Notes: a model not told the origin generated them from the sequence alone. A stretch of DNA of 64,000 nucleotides from Acrocarpospora corrugata (GCF_009687845.1 NZ_BLAD01000045.1:124001-188000), one strand, 5' to 3'; numbered from the stretch's first letter, positions 1 to 9,070 are shown. Translations and numbers: made by a program.

Positions 1-434
1 CCGCGGAGGAGGGTGGCGAGTTCCTCCTGGTCGGGCATTTCCGGTAGGTAGACGGCCGCCAGGCGGGTTTCGTCCTCGGCGGGGTCGTCGGCGGAGCCCT
101 CGCAGAGGGACCAGCCGCCGTAGCGGTAGGCGATTCCGGCGGCGAGGAACTTGTCGTAGTAGTCCATGGGCAGGGGGCGTTCGGCCACCACCCGATAGGC
201 CCAGAGGCGTTCCTCGTCCTTGATGCTCAGTTTCCGCAGCAGGTCCGCGGTCAGTTCCAGCGGTGCGTGGATCCGGGTTCCGGCCGCCAGCAGTTCCTCG
301 CCGTCCTGTGTGGCGGTCGGGTCAGCGAGCTGCACGGCCTCCAGCAACGCGTCCGGCTTCACCTTCGCGGGCAACAGGACCGTCGGACCCGTCCTCAGCC
401 GCCCCGGCAACAGAAGATTCGATAGCAGGCCCAC
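1..434 (-). CDS. Hypothetical protein, C-terminus cut by window edge
   Basis: The gene reads from a GTG at 434 to the left edge without a stop, giving 144 residues. The start is supported by a very strong AGGAGGAGGA ribosome binding site at 438-447. The protein begins VGLLSNLLLPGRLRTGP and continues as a soluble, acidic polypeptide with no signal peptide or membrane segment. Later parts include ERLWAYRVVAERPLPMDYYD and an aromatic stretch around YRYGGWSLCEG. I do not recognise a family. It lies 55 bases after the second sortase on the same strand and could be the last gene of that transcript, but its own strong RBS and cytoplasmic look argue for an unrelated function. Confidence 0.75.
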   Translation of the reverse strand, partial: MGLLSNLLLPGRLRTGPTVLLPAKVKPDALLEAVQLADPTATQDGEELLAAGTRIHAPLELTADLLRKLSIKDEERLWAYRVVAERPLPMDYYDKFLAAGIAYRYGGWSLCEGSADDPAEDETRLAAVYLPEMPDQEELATLLR

Positions 435-489
435 GAGTCCTCCTCCTCTTTTTGAGGAGCACGATAGTCGTATTTGACGGTGTTTGTGA

Positions 490-1323
490 TCAGGAGTTGG
501 CGAGCCGGGTGCTGGTCATCCTCGCGTACACGATGACGTTGTCGACATAGTGGCCAGTGGCCCGGTTGTAGTTGCCGCCACAGGTGATCAAACGCAGCTC
601 GGCGTCCTCGGCGTTGCCGTACACCCGGTTGGTCGGGAAGGTCTCCTTGTTGGCCTGTTCGACGCCGCCGACGGTGAAGACCGCGATGGTTCCGTCGGCG
701 CGGATGACCTCGATGGTGTCGCCGTACCGGAGTTCGTGCAGACGGCTGAAGACGGCGCTGCGGGTTTGGGTGTCTTTGTGCCCCAGCATAATCGCGGGGC
801 CCGCCTGGCCCGCGGTGGGACCGCCTCGGTACCAGCCGACCAGGTTGGAGTTGCTGATCGGCGGAGTCTCGATGGCGCCGCGTTTGTCCAGGCCGACGGA
901 CTTGATCGGGGCGTTCACGCCTAACTTGGCGATGATCAGTCGTTTCGGCGAGGAGGGTAACAGCGGCGGGGCCGCGGGCAGTGGCGGCGCGGGCGGCGGA
1001 GCCGACGGATCCGCCTGGGTCAGCTGCCCACCGCCAGGACCGACGCTCGGCGCGAGCGCGCCCGCCTGCGACCGGAGCGTGGTCCGCTCCGGCGCCGCAT
1101 ACTCCTCCGGCGAACCCAGCCAGAACATCAGCCCGGCCGCCACCGTGAACACCCCGGCCAGCGCCGCCAGAATCAGCACACCCCGCACGATCTGGGTGCC
1201 CTTCAACCGCGGCCGTTCCGGATGCTCCTGGCCATACACCGCCGGATAAACAGGCTGCGCGTAGACCTGCTGCTGCTGGTAAGCCGGATGTCCCGGCGGC
1301 AGGTGTCCCGGCGGCGTCGTCAT
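490..1323 (-). CDS. Class F sortase (transpeptidase)
   Basis: Membrane-bound cysteine transpeptidase of the actinobacterial class F sortase family, expected to cut sorting signals and attach exported proteins to the cell wall. The 277-residue protein has a Pro/Gln/Tyr-rich cytoplasmic head (1-45), one membrane segment (about 46-70), a Pro/Ala-rich extracellular linker (about 95-125) and a catalytic domain from about 127. The catalytic His is seen in IMLGHKD (His182), the Cys in LRLITCGG (Cys248) and a candidate Arg at 254 in NRATGHY. The upstream surface-protein gene ends only 7 bases before this start, so the two are almost certainly co-transcribed as a substrate-enzyme pair. Its catalytic domain is paralogous to that of the sortase at 3509-4306. 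Confidence 0.93.
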   Translation of the reverse strand: MTTPPGHLPPGHPAYQQQQVYAQPVYPAVYGQEHPERPRLKGTQIVRGVLILAALAGVFTVAAGLMFWLGSPEEYAAPERTTLRSQAGALAPSVGPGGGQLTQADPSAPPPAPPLPAAPPLLPSSPKRLIIAKLGVNAPIKSVGLDKRGAIETPPISNSNLVGWYRGGPTAGQAGPAIMLGHKDTQTRSAVFSRLHELRYGDTIEVIRADGTIAVFTVGGVEQANKETFPTNRVYGNAEDAELRLITCGGNYNRATGHYVDNVIVYARMTSTRLANS

Positions 1324-1330
1324 CCGTGTC

Positions 1331-2206
1331 CTACTGGCGTACGGCGCTGCGCCGCGAACGCAGGATCAGCCCGCCGGTGATCGCGGCGAGGATCAGCGCG
1401 GTCCCGGACAGGACGAGAATCCGGCCGTCGGGGCCCAGCTCCCCGCCGCCACCTGTCGCGACCCCGCCCCCGGGGGTGTTGGTCACCTGGTCCTGCCCGG
1501 CCGTGACCGTCTCCGTGAAGGTACGGGTCTGCCGGGGCGTGGGGGTCGTCGCGGACGGAGTGGGCGTCGGAGTCGGGGTCGGCGTCGGCGTGGGGGTCGT
1601 GCTGGCCGAAGCCGTGGCCACGACGACGGTCGCTGCGGCGGCGGTCGCGGTGGTGGCCATACTGCAATCGTAAGTCTGGGCCGCGTTCGAGCCGATGCGC
1701 AGAGAGAAGATGCTGGTTTTGACCGAGACGGTGCCGGTGGCATCAGGGGTGGCTGTCGCGGAGATCGTCGGGAACGGAATCGCCGCCCCGGCCTGGATCG
1801 CGGCAGCGGGCGTCAGGGTGGCCGCAGGCGTGATGGTGGCCGTGTCGCCCGTGTCGGGGCCGGTCACTACGATCTCGCCTTCGAAGACGATGGCGTCCGT
1901 GGTGTTGATGACCACCGGCGCGGTCATCAGCTTGCCGGTGACCGTGTTGACGTTCGTCCAGACCATCGAGACCTTCTGAACCGGCGACCCGGCGGTGCCG
2001 GTCGCGGTCAGCGTGACTATGAGGTCGGGAGCCTGGCCCGTGCCCCCCGTGATGGTGCAGTTGTAGTTGATCGTCTTGGTGTCGGCGGTGGCGCCTAACA
2101 GCGGGAAAAGGCCGAAGAGAATGCCCGCGCTGACAACTCCGGCTGCGGCGGCCTTGGTGGCGATGCGACGCCGTGCCTTCAACTTCAGCACTGACTTCTC
2201 TCCCAT
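1331..2206 (-). CDS. Secreted, C-terminally anchored surface protein (putative sortase substrate)
   Basis: 291-residue exported protein. A signal peptide covers about residues 1-42 (basic KLKARRR, hydrophobic core, cleavage near GATAD). The body is a beta-rich domain with paired cysteines (NYNC near the start, YDCSMA near the end), paralogous to the next gene and reminiscent of the actinobacterial DUF6801 type, although that match is my inference. A Thr/Pro stalk (TPTPTPTPTPTP) follows, then TPGGGVATGGGG at 244-255, a hydrophobic helix at about 263-282 and a basic tail (RSRRSAVRQ). This tripartite end has the layout of a sorting signal but lacks LPXTG. The gene sits 7 bases upstream of a class F sortase. 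Function beyond surface display is unknown. Confidence 0.85.
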   Translation of the reverse strand: MGEKSVLKLKARRRIATKAAAAGVVSAGILFGLFPLLGATADTKTINYNCTITGGTGQAPDLIVTLTATGTAGSPVQKVSMVWTNVNTVTGKLMTAPVVINTTDAIVFEGEIVVTGPDTGDTATITPAATLTPAAAIQAGAAIPFPTISATATPDATGTVSVKTSIFSLRIGSNAAQTYDCSMATTATAAAATVVVATASASTTPTPTPTPTPTPTPSATTPTPRQTRTFTETVTAGQDQVTNTPGGGVATGGGGELGPDGRILVLSGTALILAAITGGLILRSRRSAVRQ

Positions 2207-2372
2207 TTCAGACAGTCTGCCCGGTTTACGGTTGGCCCAGCATTCCAGCCCATGGTCACAATTCGATCTCCTGATCCTATGGACTTCTCATGGGTTCTGG
2301 GGTGGATACGGTGCATCTGCCATCGATTACCCACAATGACTGAACCTAACAGTCAAGCCTGAGTGTTCTGCA

Positions 2373-3290
2373 TCAGGTGCCCGTGTTCCGGCTGGTGCGA
2401 TGACGAAGCACCAGGCCACCGAGGGTGGCGGCCCCGATGAGCGAAATCCCGACCAGCATGACCAACCGCGCGTCCGCCCCCACATCCCCACCCCCACCGG
2501 TCTGCGCCCCACCAACCGGCGTCATCCCAACCTGAGCCGTATTGGTGACCGAAACTGTCGAGGTGTTCGTGGTATCGACCGTATTGGTGACCGTCTCGGT
2601 GTCGGTCGCCTGAACGGTCTCGGTCTCGAACACCGTCGAGGTCGCGGTCGTCGTGGTGGTCGTGGTGTCGTCGGGGTCGTCCGCGGCGGAGGTCGCCACC
2701 GTCAGGGCCAGGGTTGCCGGCGAGGCATGGTTGGCCGGCTCGCAGGAGTAGTGAGTGCTCGGCTGCCCGCCTAATGGAACGATCTTGAGGACGAAGCCTC
2801 CAGCGGTGACCCCCACGGTGCCCGTCGCCGTGGGTGTGAATACCAGCACCATTTCGGGAATCGGCGTCATGGTCGCGCCCGCTGCCGCCAACGCCACAGC
2901 CGACTCGGTCGCGACGGGCGCGGTCGCGATCGGGTTCGCACCGACGGGCGTGCCCGCGATGGTGGCCTTGCCCTCGATGACCACGGCGTCGCTCGGTGAG
3001 ATGGTCACCGGTGCGATGAACACCGACTCGGTCGGGTCCTGCCCCTCAGGCGGGGCGATCGACGTGGGAGCCAGCAGCCAGGACACAGTGACGACCTGAC
3101 TGGGCGTCGGGTTGGTGTCCGGACCGTCAAGCTGCACATCCATGGGGTACGTCGTGCCCCCACACGTGTAGCGGACGGTCGAGTCGAAGTCCGCCGCGAG
3201 GACCGGGAGAGCGATCAGGCCGAGCAGCGCGACAGCACCGATGACGGCGGCTCTCGCGGCTATTCGGTGCCGTCCGGTGGTCGTCGTCAC
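2373..3290 (-). CDS. Secreted, C-terminally anchored surface protein, Thr-rich stalk
   Basis: 305-residue paralogue of the protein at 1331-2206. The GTG start is preceded by GGGAGCGGAA. The signal peptide ends near residue 33 (ALPVLAADFD). The body again carries an N-terminal Cys (RYTCGGTTY) and a late Cys (HYSCEP), probably a disulfide pair. A long Thr/Val/Glu/Asp stalk (TTTTTTATSTV, TETVTNTVDT) precedes MTPVGGAQTGGGG at 256-268, a membrane helix (about 275-295) and the tail RHRTSRNTGT. It has no sortase directly behind it: the following gene is the third surface protein, and the closest upstream gene (218 bases away) is the sortase at 3509. It is probably processed by one of the two local sortases. 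Confidence 0.83.
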   Translation of the reverse strand: MTTTTGRHRIAARAAVIGAVALLGLIALPVLAADFDSTVRYTCGGTTYPMDVQLDGPDTNPTPSQVVTVSWLLAPTSIAPPEGQDPTESVFIAPVTISPSDAVVIEGKATIAGTPVGANPIATAPVATESAVALAAAGATMTPIPEMVLVFTPTATGTVGVTAGGFVLKIVPLGGQPSTHYSCEPANHASPATLALTVATSAADDPDDTTTTTTTATSTVFETETVQATDTETVTNTVDTTNTSTVSVTNTAQVGMTPVGGAQTGGGGDVGADARLVMLVGISLIGAATLGGLVLRHRTSRNTGT

Positions 3291-3508
3291 TTCCGCTCCC
3301 GTGGGTCGTGGCCAGATCGCGCATCAGCTTGTCAGGAAATATCCGGTGCTATGCGGCACAGATCCTGTGAATCCAGTGAATTCTGGCTGGGAATCTGGTC
3401 GCCGCTGACGTTCAGGCGGTTCCGATGGAGCCGTACCGAGTGCGGGTTCGACCGAGGGTGTGCCGGTCGAGGGGTTCGGTTCATGGTGCTCTGGTGGGGC
3501 GGGGTCGG

Positions 3509-4306
3509 CTACGCGGTTTTGGTGGCGCTCAGCGTGGCGTAGACGATGATGTTGTCCGTGTAGTGGCCGGTTCTGCGGTTGTAGACGCCGCCGCAGGTGA
3601 TGAGGCGAAGTCCGGCTGTATCCAGCCTGCCGTACACACGATTGGTCGGGAAGGTGTTCTTGCTGACTTGTTCGACGCCGTCCACGGTGAACTCGGCCAC
3701 GGCGCCGTCGGTCCGGACGATCTGGATTTTGCTGCCGCGTTTGACCTCGCGGAGGCGGTGGAAGACGGCCGGGCCTTGTTTGGTGGTCACGTGGCCGAGG
3801 ATCACCGCCGGCCCGGGCTGGCCGGGGACCGGGCCGAGTTTGTACCACCCGGCGACCTTGGGCTGGGACAGCGGCGGCACCTGAACCTCGCCGTTGCGCA
3901 GGACGCCCACCGTGCGCAGTGACGCGTTGAGCCCGACCTGAGGGATGACGATCTTGGCGGGCAGGACCGCGCCGACGTCCACGATCGGGGCGACCGGGAC
4001 CACGGCCGGGATCGGCGGAGGCGCGCTCGGAGCCGCCGCCGTCAGCGGCACGTCCAGCCCGCCGGGTCCGACCGTCGGGGGCAGCGCGCCGGGCATCTGC
4101 TGCGCCATCGGCGTGATCCCCGGTCCGGGCGGCCCTTCGATCGCGGCCTCCTCCGGGGAGAGCACCGCCAGCAGCCCCGCCATGATCAGCGCGATGCCGC
4201 CGAACGAACCAACAATCAAGATCGCGGGCAGCGCCTTGTTCCACCGCTGCCGCCGCTGCTCGTCAGGCAACGGCAATGGCGTCTGCCCCGGTTCCAGCTG
4301 GTTCAT
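3509..4306 (-). CDS. Class F sortase (transpeptidase), second copy
   Basis: 265-residue class F sortase. One membrane segment (about 26-49) follows a short charged head, then a Pro/Ala linker (about 55-110) and the catalytic domain. Visible active-site elements are VILGHVT (His172), LRLITCGG (Cys238) and Arg244 in YNRRTGHYTDN. Much of the C-terminal half, including TFPTNRVYG and the ITCGG region, is nearly identical to the sortase at 490-1323, so they are paralogues. The gene starts 15 bases after the end of the 460-residue surface protein, repeating the substrate-then-sortase order. Two enzymes could mean different substrate preferences, sequential action, or redundancy. Confidence 0.93.
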   Translation of the reverse strand: MNQLEPGQTPLPLPDEQRRQRWNKALPAILIVGSFGGIALIMAGLLAVLSPEEAAIEGPPGPGITPMAQQMPGALPPTVGPGGLDVPLTAAAPSAPPPIPAVVPVAPIVDVGAVLPAKIVIPQVGLNASLRTVGVLRNGEVQVPPLSQPKVAGWYKLGPVPGQPGPAVILGHVTTKQGPAVFHRLREVKRGSKIQIVRTDGAVAEFTVDGVEQVSKNTFPTNRVYGRLDTAGLRLITCGGVYNRRTGHYTDNIIVYATLSATKTA

Positions 4307-4321
4307 GACAACCCGACGACC

Positions 4322-5704
4322 TCAGCCCACACGCCCGGCATCAGCCCTGACCCGCCGCCGCCAAACCAGCCCCACACCGACACTCGCCAGCACGGTCACA
4401 ACCCCCAGCCACAGATAAACCCGCCCCGAAGGCCCATCAACGGCCATCTCCCCAGTCTGCGCCCCACCCTTCGGCGTCACAGCCACCTGCGGCGACTGAC
4501 TGGTCGAAGCCGAAGGCGTCACCGTCACCGTCGTCGTAGTGGTCGGCCTGGGCGTCGGCGTGTGCGTGTTCGTGGGCGTCGGTGTCGCGGTCGCGGTCGC
4601 CTTGATGACCTTCACCTTGGCGGGAACCGCTCCGTCCGGAGGCGCGCAGAGGACGTCGAAGTATGTGGGAGGAGCGGCAAGCTCCTGGGTGAGGACGTTG
4701 AAGCCGTCCACGAGGAAGAACCCGCGCGTCGGCTGGTGGGTGTAGGTGAGCTTCGCCTTGTACTTGCCGTAGGGAAGGCCGGTCTTGCTCCAGAGGGTCT
4801 GGTCGGCGAACCACTTGTTCGCGTCGACCTCCTCCTGATTGGAAACTGACTTCTGCCAGGGATGCACAGTTTCGACCGGGTGGCCGGCGACTGCCGAGTC
4901 ATCAAGATTCAAGACCTGGACTGCAACGTCGCCGAACAGCCGGTGGCGTTCCCCGACATACTCGATTCCGGTGCCCTCGAATGCGACCTCGACGGTGTTG
5001 CTTGCGCCGATGACGTGAACATCGTCCTTACGGGTCTTCTTGGTATCGCCCCAGGTGATCACCGGGTTCGCACCTCGACCGAGCTCATATTCCCAGCCGA
5101 GCTGGTACTTGATCGGCCCTTCTTCGTGAGCGGGCAAGGGGGCCGGAGCGGAAGCCGTGCGCGTGACGTTGTCGTTGAGCTGGATCGTGGACTTCGGCGG
5201 GGTGAAGGAGATCCGCAGCCCTCCGGGGGCGACCGAGATCTGGCCTTCCTTGTCCGTCGCCGCCGCGCCTGAAGAAAGTTCGGGGTAGGTGACGTTGTCA
5301 CCGGCTTTCAAGGCGGCCAAGGCGGCGCTGGCGCCGAGCGAGTCCAGGCTTCCGTTCAGCAGGCCGCTCACGTTGACCCGGCCGAGCGCGGATACCTTTC
5401 CACCGGCGATGAAGTCGGTGGGGAACTTCAAGCTCGATCCGCTGGCGGGCTGCTTGATCGACCAGCCGATCTGCAGAGCCTGGCCGACGAAGACCGTCTC
5501 GGGAACCGAGATCGTGACGTCGATGTCGACGGGGGTCGCGCCGAGCAGCTTGCCCTGGGTGTCTCCCGGCGTGCAGCGGTACACGAAGTGGTAGTGACCC
5601 GTGTCCACAGCCTCGGCCGATGAGGTTAATAACAGCGTGCTACCCAGGAGGCCCACCGTGGAAGCGACAGCCGCTTGTCGGAGTATCGATCGCCGCCTGA
5701 ACAC
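4322..5704 (-). CDS. Large secreted surface protein with C-terminal anchor
   Basis: 460 residues from the GTG at 5704, which has CGGAG six bases upstream and gives a compact signal peptide (FRRRSILRQAA, hydrophobic core, cleavage near SSAEA). An in-frame GTG at 5746 has a poorer RBS. The exported body contains DUF6801-like beta-sandwich sequence at its start (FVYRCTPGD) and a second region with AFEGTGIEYVGERHRLFGD and YGKYKAKLTYTHQP that resembles a carbohydrate-binding-like jelly roll, an inference from fold-like patterns only. A TPTPTNTHTPTPRP stalk leads to VTPKGGAQTG at about 409, a hydrophobic helix and an arginine-rich tail (RRRVRADAGRVG). It pairs with the sortase 15 bases downstream. 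Confidence 0.83.
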   Translation of the reverse strand: MFRRRSILRQAAVASTVGLLGSTLLLTSSAEAVDTGHYHFVYRCTPGDTQGKLLGATPVDIDVTISVPETVFVGQALQIGWSIKQPASGSSLKFPTDFIAGGKVSALGRVNVSGLLNGSLDSLGASAALAALKAGDNVTYPELSSGAAATDKEGQISVAPGGLRISFTPPKSTIQLNDNVTRTASAPAPLPAHEEGPIKYQLGWEYELGRGANPVITWGDTKKTRKDDVHVIGASNTVEVAFEGTGIEYVGERHRLFGDVAVQVLNLDDSAVAGHPVETVHPWQKSVSNQEEVDANKWFADQTLWSKTGLPYGKYKAKLTYTHQPTRGFFLVDGFNVLTQELAAPPTYFDVLCAPPDGAVPAKVKVIKATATATPTPTNTHTPTPRPTTTTTVTVTPSASTSQSPQVAVTPKGGAQTGEMAVDGPSGRVYLWLGVVTVLASVGVGLVWRRRVRADAGRVG

Positions 5705-5966
5705 CGCACGCTCCGAATGGTCGAAGATCGGCCCAAATCGGACCACTCAAACATGAATCAGACGAGAGCTTAGGGGCTCAGAGGGTGTCCCAGCAGCCAC
5801 TTGGGCAACAGTGCGTGGAGTGTGGCCCAGTTGTGACACAAGGAACGTTTGACCGATCGGCCCAGGAACGTCCGCGGGTACGAATGCCATATAACGGTGT
5901 ACCTACAGGAAACCGAATCGTATTCTGGCCACGGCGGAAGCAGCCCGACCCCGGAAGGCGTACCCG

Positions 5967-7112
5967 ATGCAGCGTGACCTCTTCGACGAAGAGCATGAGC
6001 TCTTCCGTGAGACCGTGCGCGAGTTCCTGGCCCGTGAGGTCGTCCCGCACCACGGGCAGTGGGAGCAGGACGGCATCGTCCCCCGCGAAGTCTGGAAATC
6101 CGCCGGCAAACTGGGCATGTTCGGCTTCGGCGTCCCCGAGGAGTACGGCGGCGCCGGCGTCACCGACTTCCGCTACAACGCCATCATCGTCGAGGAGATC
6201 ATGCGAATCGGCGCCTCCGGCGTCGGCTTCTCGCTGCACAACGACGTGATGGCGCCGTACTTCGTGGATCTCACGAACGACGAGCAGAAGCAGCGCTGGC
6301 TGCCCGGTTTCGCGGCCGGCGAGCTGATCACCGCGATCGCGATGACCGAGCCGGGCGCGGGCAGCGACCTGCAGGGCATCCGCGCCACCGCCACCCGCGA
6401 GGGCGACGACTACGTCGTCAACGGCCAGAAGACGTTCATCACCAACGGCATCAACGCCGACCTGGTCGTCGTGGTCACCAAGACCGACCCCACGGCCGGC
6501 GCGCGCGGCACCACCCTGTTCGTGGTCGAGCGCGGCATGGACGGCTTCGCCCGGGGCCGCAACCTGGACAAGGTCGGCATGCACGCCCAGGACACCGCCG
6601 AACTGTTCTTCGAGAACGTCCGGGTCCCGGCCGCCAACCGCCTCGGCGACGAGGACGGCCAGGGCTTCTTCCACCTGATGCAGAACCTGCCGCAGGAGCG
6701 CCTGTCGATCGCGGTGACCGCGGTCGCGGCGGCGGAAGCCGTGCTGGCGATGACCATCGAGTACTGCAAGACCCGCCAGGCCTTCGGCCGCAACCTCGGC
6801 TCGTTCCAGAACACCCGCTTCGTCCTGGCGGAGCTGGCCACCGAGCTGGACATCGCCCGGCTGTACATCGACAAGTGCATCCTGGCGCTGAACGCCGGCG
6901 AGTTCACGGCCGTGGACGCCGCCAAGGCGAAGTGGTGGACGACCGAGCTCCAGACCAAGCTCATCGACCGGTGCGTGCAGCTGCACGGCGGATACGGCTA
7001 CATGACCGAATATCCGGTCGCGAAGGCGTGGCTGGACAGCCGCGTGCAGACCATCTACGGCGGCACCACCGAGATCATGAAGGAGATCATCGGCCGATCC
7101 TTCGGCTTCTGA
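5967..7112 (+). CDS. Acyl-CoA dehydrogenase
   Basis: FAD-dependent enzyme that introduces the alpha-beta double bond into acyl-CoA thioesters. The length (381 aa) is standard. The N-terminal helical domain starts QRDLFDEEHELFRETVREF. The middle beta domain carries the flavin-contact motif AMTEPGAGSDLQGI and FITNGINADLVVV. The C-terminal helical domain has CKTRQAFGRNLGSFQN, QLHGGYGYM and IYGGTTEIMKEIIGR. The last motif has Gly-Gly where medium-chain enzymes have the catalytic YEGT, so the base probably lies elsewhere, as in isovaleryl and long-chain types. The ATG has GGAAGG upstream. It is monocistronic, with 262 bases of untranslated sequence before it. The exact substrate cannot be read from sequence. 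Confidence 0.95.
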   Translation: MQRDLFDEEHELFRETVREFLAREVVPHHGQWEQDGIVPREVWKSAGKLGMFGFGVPEEYGGAGVTDFRYNAIIVEEIMRIGASGVGFSLHNDVMAPYFVDLTNDEQKQRWLPGFAAGELITAIAMTEPGAGSDLQGIRATATREGDDYVVNGQKTFITNGINADLVVVVTKTDPTAGARGTTLFVVERGMDGFARGRNLDKVGMHAQDTAELFFENVRVPAANRLGDEDGQGFFHLMQNLPQERLSIAVTAVAAAEAVLAMTIEYCKTRQAFGRNLGSFQNTRFVLAELATELDIARLYIDKCILALNAGEFTAVDAAKAKWWTTELQTKLIDRCVQLHGGYGYMTEYPVAKAWLDSRVQTIYGGTTEIMKEIIGRSFGF

Positions 7113-7155
7113 CCGAACCCCGCCGCAGCGCCGATTAACCGCTCATAATGGGCGT

Positions 7156-7320
7156 GTGGACACCACCGGGCTGATTCTCCTGATCTTCCTGGCGTTCCTG
7201 TTCGTCTGGCTGCTGAACAAGGTGCGCCGGTTCTTCCGGCTGGGCAACGCCGCGTACGCCGGCGTGATGATCGTGTTCGTCATCGCCATGCTCCTGATCT
7301 GGGGCCAGACCGTTCGATGA
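7156..7320 (+). CDS. Small two-helix membrane protein
   Basis: 54-residue protein starting with GTG at 7156 (VDTTGLILLIFLAFLFVWLL). It consists of two hydrophobic helices (about 5-20 and 36-50) joined by a basic loop (NKVRRFFRLGN). Its stop overlaps the next start as ATGA at 7317-7320, which indicates translational coupling with the 306-residue membrane protein. The coupling, correct codon phase and GC3 bias make it a real gene despite its size. No family recognised. It probably works with the next protein in the same membrane complex. Confidence 0.7.
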   Translation: MDTTGLILLIFLAFLFVWLLNKVRRFFRLGNAAYAGVMIVFVIAMLLIWGQTVR

Positions 7321-8237
7321 ACCCGATTCTCGACCCAGAACTCCCGGCGTCGGACCGGGCCCTGATGACAGCTCACCCCGAGTTCCTCGGCACGCCGCAC
7401 ACCCGCCCGCGCTGGGGCGGCCGGGTGCCCGCCGACGCCTGGACCGGCCTGCTCTCGGCCTCCTTGTGGGGATTCCTCCCCGCCCTGATCGCGCCCCTTT
7501 ACGGCCGCCTCGCCCTGATCGGCGGCCTGCTGCTCCAGGCCGCCCTGCTCACCCTCTGGATCGGGTACGGCTTCACCGCCATGTTCCTGACCGGCCTCGC
7601 GATCGAGCTCGTCGCCCTCCTGCTGCTGCTCGCGCTGTCCGGCGAATCCCCGGTGAGCCGCCTGGCCCGCCGCCACCGTGGCCGTTTCCTGCTGGGCGCC
7701 GACTTCGATCCGGCGGACGCCGCCCTGATGGAGCGCGCGCAGGCCGCGGTCGCCGCCGTACTGGAGTCGAAGGTCAACGAAGCCGGGCTGCTGGACGACA
7801 TCGCCAACCGGGTCACTCTCCCCCGGCAGGAATGGGAGATCGCCGAAACCCTGGCCGAGATGTCCCGGCTCCGGCGCGAGCAGCAGGCCGTACGCCGCGG
7901 GAAGGTCACCGACCGGATCTCCACGATGCTCGACTCGCACGCGGACGCGCTGCGCCTGGCCGCCGAGTCGCTGGGCGAGCGGGTGGACGCGCTGGAGGAC
8001 TACGCGTTGCGGACGATGGCCGCGGATGAGGCGTACACCGAATGGCGTACCCTCCAGGACCTGGCCGAGGACAGCGACGCGTACCGGGAACTGCTGGCCC
8101 GCACCGTGCGCGACCGGCTGGCCACCGGTGAGCTCGACGCGATGACCGAACGCGCCCGCCTGGTCGAGGCGGCGCTCCGGGAGAGCGTCAAGGACGCCCG
8201 GCGGGCCGGGCTCGTGCTGCTCCCCGAGGCGAGCTGA
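7317..8237 (+). CDS. Membrane protein with C-terminal helical cytoplasmic domain
   Basis: 306 residues. Three hydrophobic segments lie at about 45-65, 68-88 and 90-108 (LLSASLWGFLPALIAPLYG, LLLQAALLTLWIGYGF, LAIELVALLLLLAL). The remaining 190 residues are charged, Ala/Leu/Glu/Arg-rich and predicted helical, probably coiled coil (RLRREQQAVRRGKVTDR, MLDSHADALRLAAESLGERVDALEDYAL). Middle gene of a three-gene unit, overlapping both neighbours by 4 and 1 bases. I do not recognise a named family; it looks like an actinobacterial membrane scaffold of unknown role. Confidence 0.75.
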   Translation: MNPILDPELPASDRALMTAHPEFLGTPHTRPRWGGRVPADAWTGLLSASLWGFLPALIAPLYGRLALIGGLLLQAALLTLWIGYGFTAMFLTGLAIELVALLLLLALSGESPVSRLARRHRGRFLLGADFDPADAALMERAQAAVAAVLESKVNEAGLLDDIANRVTLPRQEWEIAETLAEMSRLRREQQAVRRGKVTDRISTMLDSHADALRLAAESLGERVDALEDYALRTMAADEAYTEWRTLQDLAEDSDAYRELLARTVRDRLATGELDAMTERARLVEAALRESVKDARRAGLVLLPEAS

Positions 8238-9070
8238 TGCCCAAAGTCTCCCCCCGGGCCGAGAAGATCCTCGGCCGCGTGCCCACCGCCGTCAACCTGG
8301 TCGGCGCGGCGCTGCTGATCGCCCAGGTGGTGGTGGGCATCTCGCTGGCCACCCCCGCCTCGGATCCGACGGACTGGATTCCACCGCCACCGCCGCCTCC
8401 TCCGTCACCGGCGACGATCGTCACCCCCGACGTGGCCGCGATCCCTGAGGTCGAACCCCCTTCGCCGACTCCGGAAGCCACCCTGGAGGTCAAGCGCATC
8501 CCCGAAGGCGAGGTCGTCCGTCTACGGCGTCTCCCCGGCGCGGGGTCTCCGGTGATCGGGCAGGTCACGGACAAGAAGGCGGGGCTCACTTTCGTCGAGT
8601 TCGGCCGGCCGTGGGGGCGGAGCAAACCGCTCGGCACCGGCCCGATCGTGGACGGCGCCTACAGCAGACGCCAGACCTTCGTCACCGAGGAGTACGGCCC
8701 TGACGGGGACCGCCAGTGGTGGGCCGACATCGACAGCCAGCGCCACACGTCCGCCCTCGCCGGCGACAGCCTTTACGACGTGGCCGCCGCGACCCTCGAC
8801 GCCAAGCAGAGCCGCAGTTTTCCCAGCGGCACGGCCGGAATCGACGTGGCCTCGCAGCCGATCAAGAACGGCTGGGTGATCGTCCGCCGGATGCTCATGC
8901 CCGAGAGCGACGCCGGACGCGAATCCCGGATCGAACTGTCGGCGGTCATCGCCGTGGACACCGGCGCGGCCAGGCCCGGCATCCTGTGGATCACTATTCC
9001 CGACACGCACAAACGGCTCTGGCCGGACATCAACCGACTGGTGAACTCGGTCCGCGTGCTCCGTCCGTAG
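8237..9070 (+). CDS. Membrane-anchored hypothetical protein with Pro-rich linker
   Basis: 277 residues, start overlapping the previous stop (TGATG). One N-terminal membrane anchor (about 17-37, VNLVGAALLIAQVVVGISLA) is followed by a proline-rich linker (PPPPPPPPSPATIV) and a roughly 190-residue extracytoplasmic domain with FVEFGRPWG, FVTEEYGPDGDRQWWADI and WVIVRRMLMPE. No catalytic signature. This looks like an exported partner of the two preceding membrane proteins. The codons for its last residues (PDINRLVNSVRVLRP) are the apparent source of the tandem repeats that follow the stop codon. Confidence 0.7.
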   Translation: MPKVSPRAEKILGRVPTAVNLVGAALLIAQVVVGISLATPASDPTDWIPPPPPPPPSPATIVTPDVAAIPEVEPPSPTPEATLEVKRIPEGEVVRLRRLPGAGSPVIGQVTDKKAGLTFVEFGRPWGRSKPLGTGPIVDGAYSRRQTFVTEEYGPDGDRQWWADIDSQRHTSALAGDSLYDVAAATLDAKQSRSFPSGTAGIDVASQPIKNGWVIVRRMLMPESDAGRESRIELSAVIAVDTGAARPGILWITIPDTHKRLWPDINRLVNSVRVLRP

